Assembly: GCA_050313895.1 (NCBI GenBank) | Contig: JBNPMI010000002.1 | Strand: one strand, 5' to 3' | Source: JALFST01 sp022779285 | Lineage (GTDB): Bacteria; Bacillota; Clostridia; Tissierellales; Peptoniphilaceae | DNA length: 64,000 nt | Shown: one piece after another, positions 42,898-52,042 of the stretch | Position numbering within the stretch: position 1 is the first letter of the stretch | How the letters are laid out: each line of letters starts with the position of its first letter | Translations under genes and position numbers: made by a program | Notes under the pieces: generated by a model | What the model was told of the DNA's origin: nothing | The model's database searches: none | The model's input: only the letters and a program-made list of their open reading frames with translations

Positions 42898-43791
42898 TCA
42901 CATACTGAAGATCATATAAATAATCAGCACCAAACCCAGTGCTATGCGATAATAGCCGAAAATCTTAAAATCCTTCTTCTGAATATAGCTGAGAAATTTC
43001 TGAATTACCGCATAGGCAACCAGGAAAGAAATCACAAATCCTGCAAGGATCAGCATCCACTGACCCGCGGTATAATTTCCCAGATTTTTCACCACCTTAA
43101 GTCCGGTTGCACCAACCATGACAGGAATCGCCATGAAAAAGCTGAACTCTGCCGCTGCCATACGACTTGCTCCCAGAGCCATCGCTCCGATAATCGTCGC
43201 CGCAGATCGAGAGGTTCCCGGAATGAGCGCTAAGCATTGGAACAGTCCGATGAAAAATGCGATGCGATACGGTACCTCTGCCGTGGATTCGTACTTTACG
43301 AGGCTACGCTTTGCATTGCGATTTTCCATCCAGATCATGATGATTCCGTAGACAATCAATGTTGTCGTCACGACAGGTACGGTCATCAAATGAGCATCGA
43401 TCAGATCGTCCAGCGCAAGTCCGAAAACCGCTCCGGGAATACATCCGATAATGACCTTTTTCCACAGATCCATTGTAGCGCCGTCGGGATGACTGATTCG
43501 ATAATAGATACGCGTCTGCCGATTCCATCCCGCATAGCGATCAGGAAGCTTGCTGCCGCCGTGATCAGGACCCTTCCATGGGTTCAAACGGTGAAAGTAA
43601 ATCACAACAACCGATAAAATTGCTCCCAGTTGAATAATGTAGGAAAATGCATTCGCAAATTCCTTTGGGCTGAGCTTTACAAATTCATTCACAAGTACCA
43701 GGTGCCCTGTTGAAGAAATCGGCAAAAATTCCGTGATGCCCTCAACAATCGAAAGAACGGCTACCTTGAAAAAATCGATGATTCCATTCAT
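42898..43791 (-). CDS. uppP: Undecaprenyl-diphosphate phosphatase
   Basis: 297 residues with about eight transmembrane helices. It has both family motifs: EGITEFLPISSTGHL (about 17-31), with catalytic Glu and His, and PGTSRSAATI (about 202-211). It dephosphorylates undecaprenyl pyrophosphate outside the membrane to recycle the peptidoglycan lipid carrier and gives bacitracin tolerance. The start overlaps the end of the upstream PP-loop gene by four bases. Confidence 0.95.
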   Translation of the reverse strand: MNGIIDFFKVAVLSIVEGITEFLPISSTGHLVLVNEFVKLSPKEFANAFSYIIQLGAILSVVVIYFHRLNPWKGPDHGGSKLPDRYAGWNRQTRIYYRISHPDGATMDLWKKVIIGCIPGAVFGLALDDLIDAHLMTVPVVTTTLIVYGIIMIWMENRNAKRSLVKYESTAEVPYRIAFFIGLFQCLALIPGTSRSAATIIGAMALGASRMAAAEFSFFMAIPVMVGATGLKVVKNLGNYTAGQWMLILAGFVISFLVAYAVIQKFLSYIQKKDFKIFGYYRIALGLVLIIYMIFSM

Positions 43792-44777
43792 TGCAATTCT
43801 CCATATCGTTCCAAAAATGAGTGATGTATGCCATGATCAATCGTTCCCAAAACCGCATCCACAGCGACATTTTCGCCTGCGCGGAAGATGGAAAGCTCCA
43901 CATTGGGATTGTTTTTTTTCAGCTGCTGGATCAGCATTTTTGTCTGCTTGCGCTGCGAGCCGGAGGATCTCCGAGTCACGGTGCAGGCGCAGTCCAATGC
44001 TAAAATGCCGCAATAGTCTCTCCAAGCGATAATGTCTTTTTCTTCGATAAAATACAGCGGCCGGATCAACTCCATATTTTCAAAATTCTTTGCCATGATC
44101 TTCGGCATCATAACCTTAAAATTGGCCGACCAGAGCACGTTGAGAAGCGTCGTTTCAATGACATCGTTGCGATGATGTCCCAGCGCAACCTTGTTGCAGC
44201 CCAGTTTCTGCGCCTCCGAATATAAGAATCCCCGGCGCATTCTCGCACAGAGATAACATGGGTTCTTTGCTACAGAATCCGCAACTCCAAACACATCCGA
44301 GCGCACAATGGTTGCGGGAATCCCCAGCCATGCAAGATTCAGCTCTAAAAGGTCACGGTTATCCTGTGCATATCCGGGATCCATGCACAAAAATTCCGCC
44401 TCAAAGGGCACCTCGGAATATCGCTGCAAAAGCTGAAACAGCTTTGCACAAAGGAGAGAATCCTTTCCTCCCGAGATGGCAACCGCCACGCGATCTCCCG
44501 GCTTGAGCATCTCATATTCCTTCAGAGCCTTTGTGAAAGCTGCCATCAGACGTGTGCGATATGTTTTTTGAATGGCATGCTCTATTTCTTTTTTTGGAAG
44601 CAATCTTCCTCCCCAGCGGGCAAAAGCCTCCGGATACAGACGCTTGACGGCATCCTCATGCGTTTCGCCCTCCTGTACCTCTACCTTGATTTTCCGGACA
44701 TCCCCTACGGGAATATCCGCGGCCGGCATCCATGAACAGAGTCCGGAGCCCGCCACCTCTACTCGATCTTCTTCCAT
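43788..44777 (-). CDS. TtcA/TilS-family PP-loop ATPase, probable tRNA 2-thiocytidine-type enzyme
   Basis: 329 residues. The PP-loop SGGKDS is near 99-104. A Cys pair follows in NPCYLCARMRRG (about 170-181) and GHHRNDVIETTLLN follows it, the order seen in TtcA-type tRNA sulfur-transfer enzymes, where CxxC helps hold an Fe-S cluster. A late CACT segment may supply the third Cys. The first ~60 residues are an extra N-terminal domain (DVRKIKVEVQEGETHEDAVKRLYPEAF). The exact tRNA position modified is not predictable. Overlaps uppP (ATGA). Confidence 0.82.
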   Translation of the reverse strand: MEEDRVEVAGSGLCSWMPAADIPVGDVRKIKVEVQEGETHEDAVKRLYPEAFARWGGRLLPKKEIEHAIQKTYRTRLMAAFTKALKEYEMLKPGDRVAVAISGGKDSLLCAKLFQLLQRYSEVPFEAEFLCMDPGYAQDNRDLLELNLAWLGIPATIVRSDVFGVADSVAKNPCYLCARMRRGFLYSEAQKLGCNKVALGHHRNDVIETTLLNVLWSANFKVMMPKIMAKNFENMELIRPLYFIEEKDIIAWRDYCGILALDCACTVTRRSSGSQRKQTKMLIQQLKKNNPNVELSIFRAGENVAVDAVLGTIDHGIHHSFLERYGELQ

Positions 44778-44800
44778 CGTATTCCTTCCTGATTTCTGCT

Positions 44801-45277
44801 TTATTTATGATACGGCTCATTCCGTAGAATACGGAACCCGCGATAAATCTGCTCCAATAATATCACGCGCATCAGCTGATGCGGAAATGTCATTTTCGAA
44901 AAGGAGAGCCTCGGCCCTCTTTTTTTAATCGTCTCTGCCAGACCGTCCGATCCGCCGATCACAAAAGCGATCGTCGAGCCCCCGGAAACAGCCCAGCTCT
45001 CCAGGCTTTGAGAAAAGGTCACGCTGTCCTGCTGCTTTCCTTCAATCGCCAGAGAGACTACGGTTCCTGATTTCGGAAGCGCCCTTTGTATGCGTTCTCC
45101 CTCCTTTTCCATCGCTTGCAGAATTTGTGCCGGAGATGCATTTTCGGGGAGTCTTTCCTCCGCAATTTCGGTAATGCACAAATGAGCATAAGGAGTAAGA
45201 CGCTTTTTATATTCCTCAATCGCTTCGCGCAGATATCCTTCTTTTACCGTGCCCACGGCAATGATTTCAATATTCAC
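44801..45277 (-). CDS. rlmH: 23S rRNA (pseudouridine1915-N3)-methyltransferase
   Basis: 158 residues, exactly RlmH length. SPOUT-class knot features are visible: FVIGGSDGLAETIKKRG (about 103-119) and the C-terminal SFSKMTFPHQLMRVILLEQIYRGFRILRNEPYHK block, very conserved in the family. It methylates the pseudouridine at 1915 in helix 69. Its ATG overlaps the walJ stop by four bases, so it is co-translated with walJ. Confidence 0.96.
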   Translation of the reverse strand: MNIEIIAVGTVKEGYLREAIEEYKKRLTPYAHLCITEIAEERLPENASPAQILQAMEKEGERIQRALPKSGTVVSLAIEGKQQDSVTFSQSLESWAVSGGSTIAFVIGGSDGLAETIKKRGPRLSFSKMTFPHQLMRVILLEQIYRGFRILRNEPYHK

Positions 45278-46104
45278 AATAAAATACCCTCTTGAACATT
45301 TTCCGCATGTCCGGCGGAGCAGTCAAACAAGGGGGAAGCTGTCATGCGCGGAGCAACCAGAATTGTCTCCGAACGATCCGGATCCAGTCCTTCTCGCCAC
45401 AGCACATTGGCAATCGTATCACGACACAAAAGCTCCTCATTATTTTCTGTCGACATGTGTGCCAAAAGGACAACCTCGTTGCGCCCTTCTAAAAGCTCCG
45501 CCAGCGCCCTTGCGGACTGAAGATTGGAAAGATGGCCCCTGGCCGAGAGAATGCGCTCCTTCAAAGGCTCCGGATAAGAGCCGCTGACAAGCATATCCAC
45601 ATCATGATTGGCTTCAAAATAATAAATATCGGAACCTGCAATCGCGTCCATGATATTCTCATCTAAAATTCCCGTATCGGTAATCAGCGAAAATCTTTGA
45701 TCCTCGTGCTGAATCGTAAAACCTACAGGATCGGCGGCATCATGATGAATCGGAATTGCCTCAATCTCAAGATCTCTCAGAAAAAAACGCCTTCGATTGC
45801 GAAAGGCCTGCTGCATACTCGGCGCGATTTTCCCCACTCTGCGCGCCATAGCGTTCCAGGTTCCCGCATTGGCATATACGGGAATGTGGAATCTCCTGCT
45901 CAGGACGCCGACGCCCTGTACATGATCGCCATGCTCATGCGTCACCAAAATCGCATTCAGAGATCGGGCATCAATTCCCACCGCCTTGAGCATGTGCTCT
46001 ATTTGTCGTGCACTATATCCTGCATCAATAAGAATGCGTGTTTTCTCTGTTTCAACATATACACAATTGCCTCCGGAGCCCGAGGCAATGGATCGAATTT
46101 TCAT
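45274..46104 (-). CDS. MBL-fold metallo-hydrolase, WalJ/YycJ-like
   Basis: 276 residues. The zinc motif VTHEHGDHVQGV is near 54-65; other ligands are in IHHDAADPVGF (about 117-127), TDTG and HLSNLQSARAL. The size, the N-terminus MKIRSIASGSGGNCVYVETEKTRILIDAGYS, and position just before rlmH match WalJ (YycJ), which lies beside rlmH in many Firmicutes and has been linked to cell-wall regulation and DNA repair. Predicted nuclease activity is family inference. ATG at 46104 with GGAGGAAGC. Confidence 0.88.
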   Translation of the reverse strand: MKIRSIASGSGGNCVYVETEKTRILIDAGYSARQIEHMLKAVGIDARSLNAILVTHEHGDHVQGVGVLSRRFHIPVYANAGTWNAMARRVGKIAPSMQQAFRNRRRFFLRDLEIEAIPIHHDAADPVGFTIQHEDQRFSLITDTGILDENIMDAIAGSDIYYFEANHDVDMLVSGSYPEPLKERILSARGHLSNLQSARALAELLEGRNEVVLLAHMSTENNEELLCRDTIANVLWREGLDPDRSETILVAPRMTASPLFDCSAGHAENVQEGILL

Positions 46105-46136
46105 GCTTCCTCCACTCTATTCTACTGAACTTTTAT

Positions 46137-46165
46137 TTTAGCATACTCCTCATCTCATGTATAAT
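46137..46165 (+). promoter_or_regulatory. Promoter of proB-proA-proC
   Basis: TTTAGC (46137-46142), 17-bp spacer, TGTATAAT extended -10 (TATAAT at 46160-46165). The -35 is weak, but the extended TG compensates. It lies 84 bases before the proB start. Confidence 0.5.
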
Positions 46166-46249
46166 AGGAAGAGTTATCCACTTCAATGAAAGGCATTTGT
46201 GAAAACATATGCTGTACTTTTTGTTCAAAGCTGGGAAAGAAGGATGAAA

Positions 46250-47050
46250 ATGAAACATTGGAAGCGTTTTGTAGTCAAGGTGGGCTCAAGTACCATCTGC
46301 CATGAAAACGGCACCGTAAATTTCCGATTTCTGGATCGACTGGCCCGCGTTCTTTCCGACCTGAAAAACCTGGAATATGAGATCGCCATTGTCAGCTCGG
46401 GAGCGGTCGCCGTCGGATTTCCGAAGATGGGACTGGAGCATAAGCCGCAGGATATCCCCGGAAAACAGGCTGCTGCAGCCGTCGGACAATGTGAGCTGAT
46501 GTTTCTATATGATAAATTTTTCGGAGATTACGGACATACAACAGCTCAGCTGCTGCTCACGCGCGATGTGATTGAAAACGAGATTCGTCATAACAACGTG
46601 CTCAACACCTTCCAATCTCTTTTTGCCTCAGGCGTCATTCCCATCATCAACGAAAATGATACGGTTGCCTATGAAGAAATCGTCTTCGGTGACAATGACT
46701 CGCTTTCCGCTATTGTCGCTTCGCTTGTGGGGGCGGACGGACTTGTGCTCTTCACGGATACCGACGGCCTCTATACAGCCAATCCGAAGCTCGATCCTTC
46801 TGCAAAGCGCATTCCCATCGTTCATAAGGTCGATGCCTCCATTGAGGCTGTCGCCGGCGGTGTCACCTCCATGATAGGAACGGGCGGCATGATTACCAAG
46901 GTCCATGCGGCGCGATATTGCATGGAACGCGGCATCGAAACTGTCATCATGCAGGGACAGGAACCGGAGCTTCTGTATCAGATTCTGGAAGGAAAGAATA
47001 TCGGCACACGCTTTATCCCCTCAACACCGGAGGAAAAGGAAGAAAAATGA
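46250..47050 (+). CDS. proB: Glutamate 5-kinase
   Basis: 266 residues: the short form of ProB without the C-terminal PUA domain. Amino-acid kinase motifs are FVVKVGSSTI at the N-terminus, VSSGAVAVGF (about 46-55), QLLLTRDVI, NENDTVAY (about 133-140), FGDNDSLSAIVA and LVLFTDTDGLY. It phosphorylates glutamate in proline synthesis. ATG at 46250 has AAGGA five bases upstream; a second ATG two codons earlier is possible. The stop overlaps the proA start. Confidence 0.95.
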   Translation: MKHWKRFVVKVGSSTICHENGTVNFRFLDRLARVLSDLKNLEYEIAIVSSGAVAVGFPKMGLEHKPQDIPGKQAAAAVGQCELMFLYDKFFGDYGHTTAQLLLTRDVIENEIRHNNVLNTFQSLFASGVIPIINENDTVAYEEIVFGDNDSLSAIVASLVGADGLVLFTDTDGLYTANPKLDPSAKRIPIVHKVDASIEAVAGGVTSMIGTGGMITKVHAARYCMERGIETVIMQGQEPELLYQILEGKNIGTRFIPSTPEEKEEK

Positions 47051-48291
47051 AAATTTTGGAAATCGCAAGGAAAACCAAGGAAGCATCTTCGTCTTATCTC
47101 AGCTGCTCTCTTACCGTAAGAAATGCTCTTTTATTGGATTTGGCACACCTTCTCGATCAAAATCGGGAGGCCGTGCAAAAAGCCAATCAAAGGGATATTC
47201 TGGCTGCTCGGAGAGCCGGCATTTCCGAGAGCCTGATCGATCGCCTGCTCTTAACCGAGACAAGACTTGACAGCATGATGGAAGGTGTCAGACAGGTCGC
47301 CGCGCTCCCCGATCCCATCGGAGTTCACCTGGAGGACCGTACCCTCCAAAACGGCCTGCATCTCGAAAAAATTACCGTGCCTTTCGGAACCATCGCCGTG
47401 ATTTTTGAATCACGTCCCAATGTCATCATCGACTGCGCCTCTCTCTGCCTCAAAGCAGGAAGCACCTGCATTCTCAAGGGAGGCAAGGAAGCAAGAGAAA
47501 CCAATCTTGCGCTCACATCGTTGATCAAAGAATCGCTCCGAAAAAATCAGCTTTCTGAGGACTGTGTCAATCTCGTTGCGGATGCCTCCCACGAGGACAT
47601 TTTAGAGCTGATGCGCGCCCCTCAATATGTGGATCTGCTGATTCCTCGAGGAGGTGCACATCTGATTCGCTACACAGTCGAAAATGCCACCGTTCCCGTA
47701 ATTGAGACGGGAGCAGGCGTTTGTCATGTTTACGTCGATCGCGCCGCCGATCCGGAAATGGCGATCCGCATTTTAATCAATGCCAAAACCGGCCGGCCCT
47801 CGGTATGCAATGCGATGGAAACCATGCTGATTTCCCGTGAAATTGCACCGAAATTTCTGCCGAAGGCGGCGGAAGCCTTGCAAAGCCATGGAGTCACCTT
47901 AGAGGGAGATGCGGAGGTCCAAAAAATCCTGCCCACGGTCACCCCCATAGAACCCGATGAGTATGATGTGGAACACCTGGATCTTCGACTTGCCGTCAAG
48001 CTCGTAGAGGATGTTGCGGAGGCTGTAACTCACATTCGCCGCTTCGGCACCCGCCATAGTGAATCCATTGTCACCGAAGACCCTGAAGCCGCCGAATACT
48101 TTTTCCGAAATGTGGATGCGGCCGCCATCTACCACAATGCTTCCACCCGTTTTACCGATGGCTTCGTTTTCGGGCTTGGCGCAGAAATCGGCATTTCCAC
48201 ACAAAAAATGCACGCGCGCGGTCCCATGGGGCTGCGAGAGCTGACAACCTATACCTACCATATCCATGGCAACGGACAAATTCGTGAATAA
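47047..48291 (+). CDS. proA: Gamma-glutamyl phosphate reductase
   Basis: 414 residues, family length. Aldehyde-dehydrogenase fold: PFGTIAVIFESRPNVIIDCASLCLKAGSTCILKGGKEA (about 106-140), the segment VPVIETGAGVCHVYVDRAAD (about 215-234), and the catalytic Cys in GRPSVCNAMETML (about 249-261). It reduces gamma-glutamyl phosphate with NADPH. ATG at 47047 overlaps the proB stop (ATGA). Confidence 0.95.
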   Translation: MKILEIARKTKEASSSYLSCSLTVRNALLLDLAHLLDQNREAVQKANQRDILAARRAGISESLIDRLLLTETRLDSMMEGVRQVAALPDPIGVHLEDRTLQNGLHLEKITVPFGTIAVIFESRPNVIIDCASLCLKAGSTCILKGGKEARETNLALTSLIKESLRKNQLSEDCVNLVADASHEDILELMRAPQYVDLLIPRGGAHLIRYTVENATVPVIETGAGVCHVYVDRAADPEMAIRILINAKTGRPSVCNAMETMLISREIAPKFLPKAAEALQSHGVTLEGDAEVQKILPTVTPIEPDEYDVEHLDLRLAVKLVEDVAEAVTHIRRFGTRHSESIVTEDPEAAEYFFRNVDAAAIYHNASTRFTDGFVFGLGAEIGISTQKMHARGPMGLRELTTYTYHIHGNGQIRE

Positions 48292-48360
48292 ATGACCTCG
48301 CTTCGCCACATTTTTGCGACAACGGTGTAACGTATACAATCGATAAAGAAAGGAATGATC

Positions 48361-49149
48361 ATGATCGGATTTCTCGGCTTCGGAAATATGGGCATGGGGC
48401 TTGCCAAGGGCATGCTTCGCTCCGCCGCACTTTCTCCCATGCAGATCGGCGCCTCCTCCGCACATTTTGATACTCTTCAATCGCGAGCAAAGACATTAGG
48501 AATTCTTGCCTATCCTGACAATCTCTCACTCGTAAAGGCAAGTGATTGGGTGATTTTAGCAGTCAAACCAAACAAAGCGGCGCCCGTGCTCCGGGAGCTT
48601 GGAGAATCGCTCCGAGGAAAAATCGTATGCTCCCTTGTTGTCAATCTCCACTTTGATGCACTGGACGCTTTGCTTCCCGAAGATACTCCACATATTTCCA
48701 TCCTTCCCAATACTCCTGTAGAGGTGGGCAGGGGCGTGATCTGTTATGAGAACAAGCATTCCTTGAATGAAATTCAGTGGAAAAGGCTCCAGGAGCTTCT
48801 TTCCCCTTGCGGACTCATGACAGGCGTCGACTCCTCACTTCTGGGAATCGCCGGAACCGTTACGGGATGCGGACCGGCGCTCACAGCTCTCTATCTGGAG
48901 GCGATGAGCGATGCGGCCGTAAAGCATGGGCTTCCCCGTGAGCTGGCGTATACTCTCGTTTCCGAAATGGTGGCCGGAACTGCCACATTGCGCAATGCAA
49001 AATCGCTTCACCCGGGAGTCCTCAAGGATGCTGTCTGCTCTCCCGGCGGAACAACCATTCGCGGAGTTACGCAATTGGAAAAAGACGGATTCCGTGGCAA
49101 TGTGATCAATGCAATGGACGCCATCATGGAATTTTCCGAAAAAAAATAG
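48361..49149 (+). CDS. proC: Pyrroline-5-carboxylate reductase
   Basis: 262 residues. Rossmann entry MIGFLGFGNMGMGLAKGML, then ILAVKPNK (about 62-69), HISILPNTPVEVGRGV (about 104-119), and the C-terminal family signature PGGTTIRGVTQLEKDGFRGNV (about 226-246). It makes proline from pyrroline-5-carboxylate and completes the pathway with the two upstream genes, about 70 bp away. ATG at 48361 has AAGGA six bases upstream; an ATG two codons earlier is in frame. Confidence 0.95.
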   Translation: MIGFLGFGNMGMGLAKGMLRSAALSPMQIGASSAHFDTLQSRAKTLGILAYPDNLSLVKASDWVILAVKPNKAAPVLRELGESLRGKIVCSLVVNLHFDALDALLPEDTPHISILPNTPVEVGRGVICYENKHSLNEIQWKRLQELLSPCGLMTGVDSSLLGIAGTVTGCGPALTALYLEAMSDAAVKHGLPRELAYTLVSEMVAGTATLRNAKSLHPGVLKDAVCSPGGTTIRGVTQLEKDGFRGNVINAMDAIMEFSEKK

Positions 49150-49223
49150 AAGAAAATCCTTCATTTTGTACCAATTGGGTACAAAATGAATGTCCACTTT
49201 CTACAGAAAACAAGGAGGTAATT

Positions 49224-51974
49224 ATGGAATGGTACCAGCTCACTCCGACACAAGTCGAAGAGAAACTGGAAACAAACCCGTCTGCCGGACTCACGGAAGA
49301 GGAGGCGAATACGCGCCTCGCAAAATATGGTCCGAATAAGCTGGCGGAAACCAAAAAAAAGAGCCTGATGGAAAAACTGATCGCACAGCTCCGCGACCCT
49401 CTCGTTCTGATTCTGATCGCAGCTGCAATTCTTTCGGCGCTGACACAGGCCGGCATTGAAGCGTTGATCATTATTGCAATCGTCATCCTGAATGCAGTGC
49501 TTTCTATTTATCAGGAAGGCAAGGCTGAAAACTCTGTCGAGGCCTTGCAAAAAATGAGCTCCCCGAATGCCAAGGTGCTTCGCAACGGACAAACAGCCGG
49601 TGTTTCCGCTGAAAAACTGGTTCCCGGTGACATCGTACTTCTTGAGACAGGCGATATCGTACCTGCCGATCTGCGGCTCACCGAATCCAGCAATCTTCAG
49701 ATTGATGAGTCCTCGTTTACGGGAGAATCCGTTGCCGCCGAGAAATTTGCCGATCGCACCTTTCAGGAAGAACGCGGCATCGGAGATCGGGAAAATCTTG
49801 CGTTTTCCTCCACCATTGTCACCTATGGACACGGACGCGGTATTGTCGTAAGGACAGGACACGAAACCGAAATCGGAAAAATCGCCACCACAATCCAAAA
49901 TTATGATGACGAAGAAACCCCGCTGCAAAAGAAGCTCAACTCCCTTTCCGGACTGTTGGGACGTCTCGTGATCATCGTTGCCGTTGTCATCTTTGTCATG
50001 GGACTCGTTTCGGGCATGAATATTCTCGAAATTTTAATGACCGCCGTCTCCCTGGGTGTCGCTGCGATTCCGGAAGGTATGACCGCTGTTGTCACCATTG
50101 TGCTTTCCATCGGAATGAATCGCATGGCACGCCGCAATGCCATTGTGAAGAAGCTTTTATCTGTCGAGACATTAGGCACCACCACCGCAATCTGTTCGGA
50201 TAAAACAGGAACGCTCACGCAAAATGAAATGACCGTAACTCGCATCTTCACCAACGGGAAGGAGCTTCATGTTTCCGGTACCGGCTATGATCCCGACGGT
50301 GAGGTCACTCTTAATGGCGAACATATTGAGGCGAGCGGATCGGAAACTCTGCATATGATGACGGTCATCGCCGCCTCCGCCAACGATGCTCAAATTGTAG
50401 CCGACCCTCAAAAGGGATACACCTGTGTAGGCGATCCCACCGAAGGAGCTCTCCTGACCATGGCACAGAAAAGCGGAATCAACCCCGATGAGCTGCATCT
50501 GGCCTTTCCGAGAATTGATGAGATTCCTTTTGATTCGGATCGTAAAATGATGACCACCTTCAATGACCATCTCTTTGAGGGACGTGTGGCATCTCTCACC
50601 AAGGGCGCTCCCGACATCATCATCAATCGCTGCAATCGCATTATGATGGACGGTGAAATCAAACCCATGACGGCAAGCCTTCGCCGGCAAATCCTCGAAA
50701 AGAATACGGAATTTGCCAGCCAGGCGCTGCGCTGCCTTGCTTATGCATATCGTGTTTGGGATGCCCTCCCTGCAAAATCCGATCAAACTCCGGAGCACGT
50801 GGAAACCGATATGATCTTTACGGGACTTTCCGGAATGATCGATCCTCCGCGTCCGGAAGCGAAGGCTGCCATTGCCGAAACGCGCACCGCCGGCATCACC
50901 ACCTATATGATCACCGGAGATTATCTGGAAACCGCCTATGCCATCGGACAGGATCTGGGAATTGCGGACTCTCGCGATCAAGCCGTTATGGGCTCTGATC
51001 TCAATGGTATGGAGCTTTCCGAGGTACAGGAGATCGTCAAGAAAAAGCGCATCTTTGCCCGCGTTTCCCCTCAAAATAAAGTACAGATTGTCGATGCTCT
51101 CAAAGCCAACGGAGAGATTGCCGCCATGACGGGCGACGGCGTCAACGATGCACCCGCTATCAAGCGCGCGGATATCGGCGTGTCCATGGGTATTACCGGG
51201 ACCGACGTTGCCAAGGATACCGCTGATGTCATCCTCACCGATGATAACTTTGCAACCATCGTCAATGCCGTCGAGGAGGGACGTATCATCTACTCCAATA
51301 TCAAGAAATTCGTAACCTTCCTCCTGAGCTGTAATATCGGTGAGGTGATCGTCATTGCGGTCGCCATGCTCATCGATCTCATATTGCTCTTCAGCGGATC
51401 CGGACATCGCTTCCCCACTCCGCTTTCCCCCATCATGCTTCTCTGGCTCAATCTTGTCACAGACTCCCTGCCTGCACTTGCATTGGGCGTGGAACCCGGA
51501 GAACCCGGCATTATGAACCTTCCTCCGCGGAATCCGTCCGAAGAGCTGATTGATCACAAAAACCTCTCCGGCATCATTGTGCAGGCGCTTGCCATCGGCA
51601 TTTCCACGCTTGTCGCCTTCTCCATCGGATATTTCTGGTTTGGACGCGGGCTCACCGGTGCGGAAAAATTAGCCGAGGGACAGACAATGGCCTTTGCCAC
51701 CCTGATCCTTGCCGAGCTCTTCCGTGCAATGGCTTCACGCTCTGATACACACACCCTTGGCGAAATCGGCTGGTTTTCCAACCGTTCAATGAACCGGGCA
51801 ATCCTGGTAGGGGTAATATTGCTGCTCATTGTGCTCTATATTCCATTCCTGGCAGATCTCTTTCACGTCGCCTTTATGAGCCTCAAGGAATGGGTGCCGA
51901 CCTTAGTGCTGGCGACGATTCCTTTCCTGGCAACGGAAATTCATCAGCAGATCATGGAAAAGAAAAGTCGATAG
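49224..51974 (+). CDS. P-type ATPase, calcium-translocating (P2A/P2B-like)
   Basis: 916 residues. Phosphorylation site DKTGTLTQNEMT (Asp near 326). Actuator domain has DESSFTGESV. The ion site on M4 is AAIPEGMTAVV, as in SERCA-type pumps; M6 has NLVTDSLPALALGVEP, and the hinge is MTGDGVNDAPAIKRADIGVSMG. Ten transmembrane helices are apparent. PEGM and NLVTD support Ca2+ over Na+/K+, but other divalent cations are possible. AAGGAGG precedes ATG. The only gene of its unit, with a strong terminator shared with the convergent gene. Confidence 0.92.
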   Translation: MEWYQLTPTQVEEKLETNPSAGLTEEEANTRLAKYGPNKLAETKKKSLMEKLIAQLRDPLVLILIAAAILSALTQAGIEALIIIAIVILNAVLSIYQEGKAENSVEALQKMSSPNAKVLRNGQTAGVSAEKLVPGDIVLLETGDIVPADLRLTESSNLQIDESSFTGESVAAEKFADRTFQEERGIGDRENLAFSSTIVTYGHGRGIVVRTGHETEIGKIATTIQNYDDEETPLQKKLNSLSGLLGRLVIIVAVVIFVMGLVSGMNILEILMTAVSLGVAAIPEGMTAVVTIVLSIGMNRMARRNAIVKKLLSVETLGTTTAICSDKTGTLTQNEMTVTRIFTNGKELHVSGTGYDPDGEVTLNGEHIEASGSETLHMMTVIAASANDAQIVADPQKGYTCVGDPTEGALLTMAQKSGINPDELHLAFPRIDEIPFDSDRKMMTTFNDHLFEGRVASLTKGAPDIIINRCNRIMMDGEIKPMTASLRRQILEKNTEFASQALRCLAYAYRVWDALPAKSDQTPEHVETDMIFTGLSGMIDPPRPEAKAAIAETRTAGITTYMITGDYLETAYAIGQDLGIADSRDQAVMGSDLNGMELSEVQEIVKKKRIFARVSPQNKVQIVDALKANGEIAAMTGDGVNDAPAIKRADIGVSMGITGTDVAKDTADVILTDDNFATIVNAVEEGRIIYSNIKKFVTFLLSCNIGEVIVIAVAMLIDLILLFSGSGHRFPTPLSPIMLLWLNLVTDSLPALALGVEPGEPGIMNLPPRNPSEELIDHKNLSGIIVQALAIGISTLVAFSIGYFWFGRGLTGAEKLAEGQTMAFATLILAELFRAMASRSDTHTLGEIGWFSNRSMNRAILVGVILLLIVLYIPFLADLFHVAFMSLKEWVPTLVLATIPFLATEIHQQIMEKKSR

Positions 51975-52000
51975 AAAACGAAAACCGAAATCCTCAATAA

Positions 52001-52036
52001 AAAAACTCCCTCGAGGCTTGCCTCGAGGGAGTTTTT
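52001..52036. terminator. Bidirectional terminator after the Ca2+ ATPase gene
   Basis: 16-bp perfect stem AAAAACTCCCTCGAGG and complement, 4-base loop, T-run on both strands. Confidence 0.9.
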
Positions 52037-52042
52037 CATTCT

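Noticed and set aside
50172..51557. A 461-codon minus-strand frame inside the Ca2+ ATPase gene
   Set aside because: Antisense shadow; Gly/His/Asp-rich translation typical of reversed ATPase codons.
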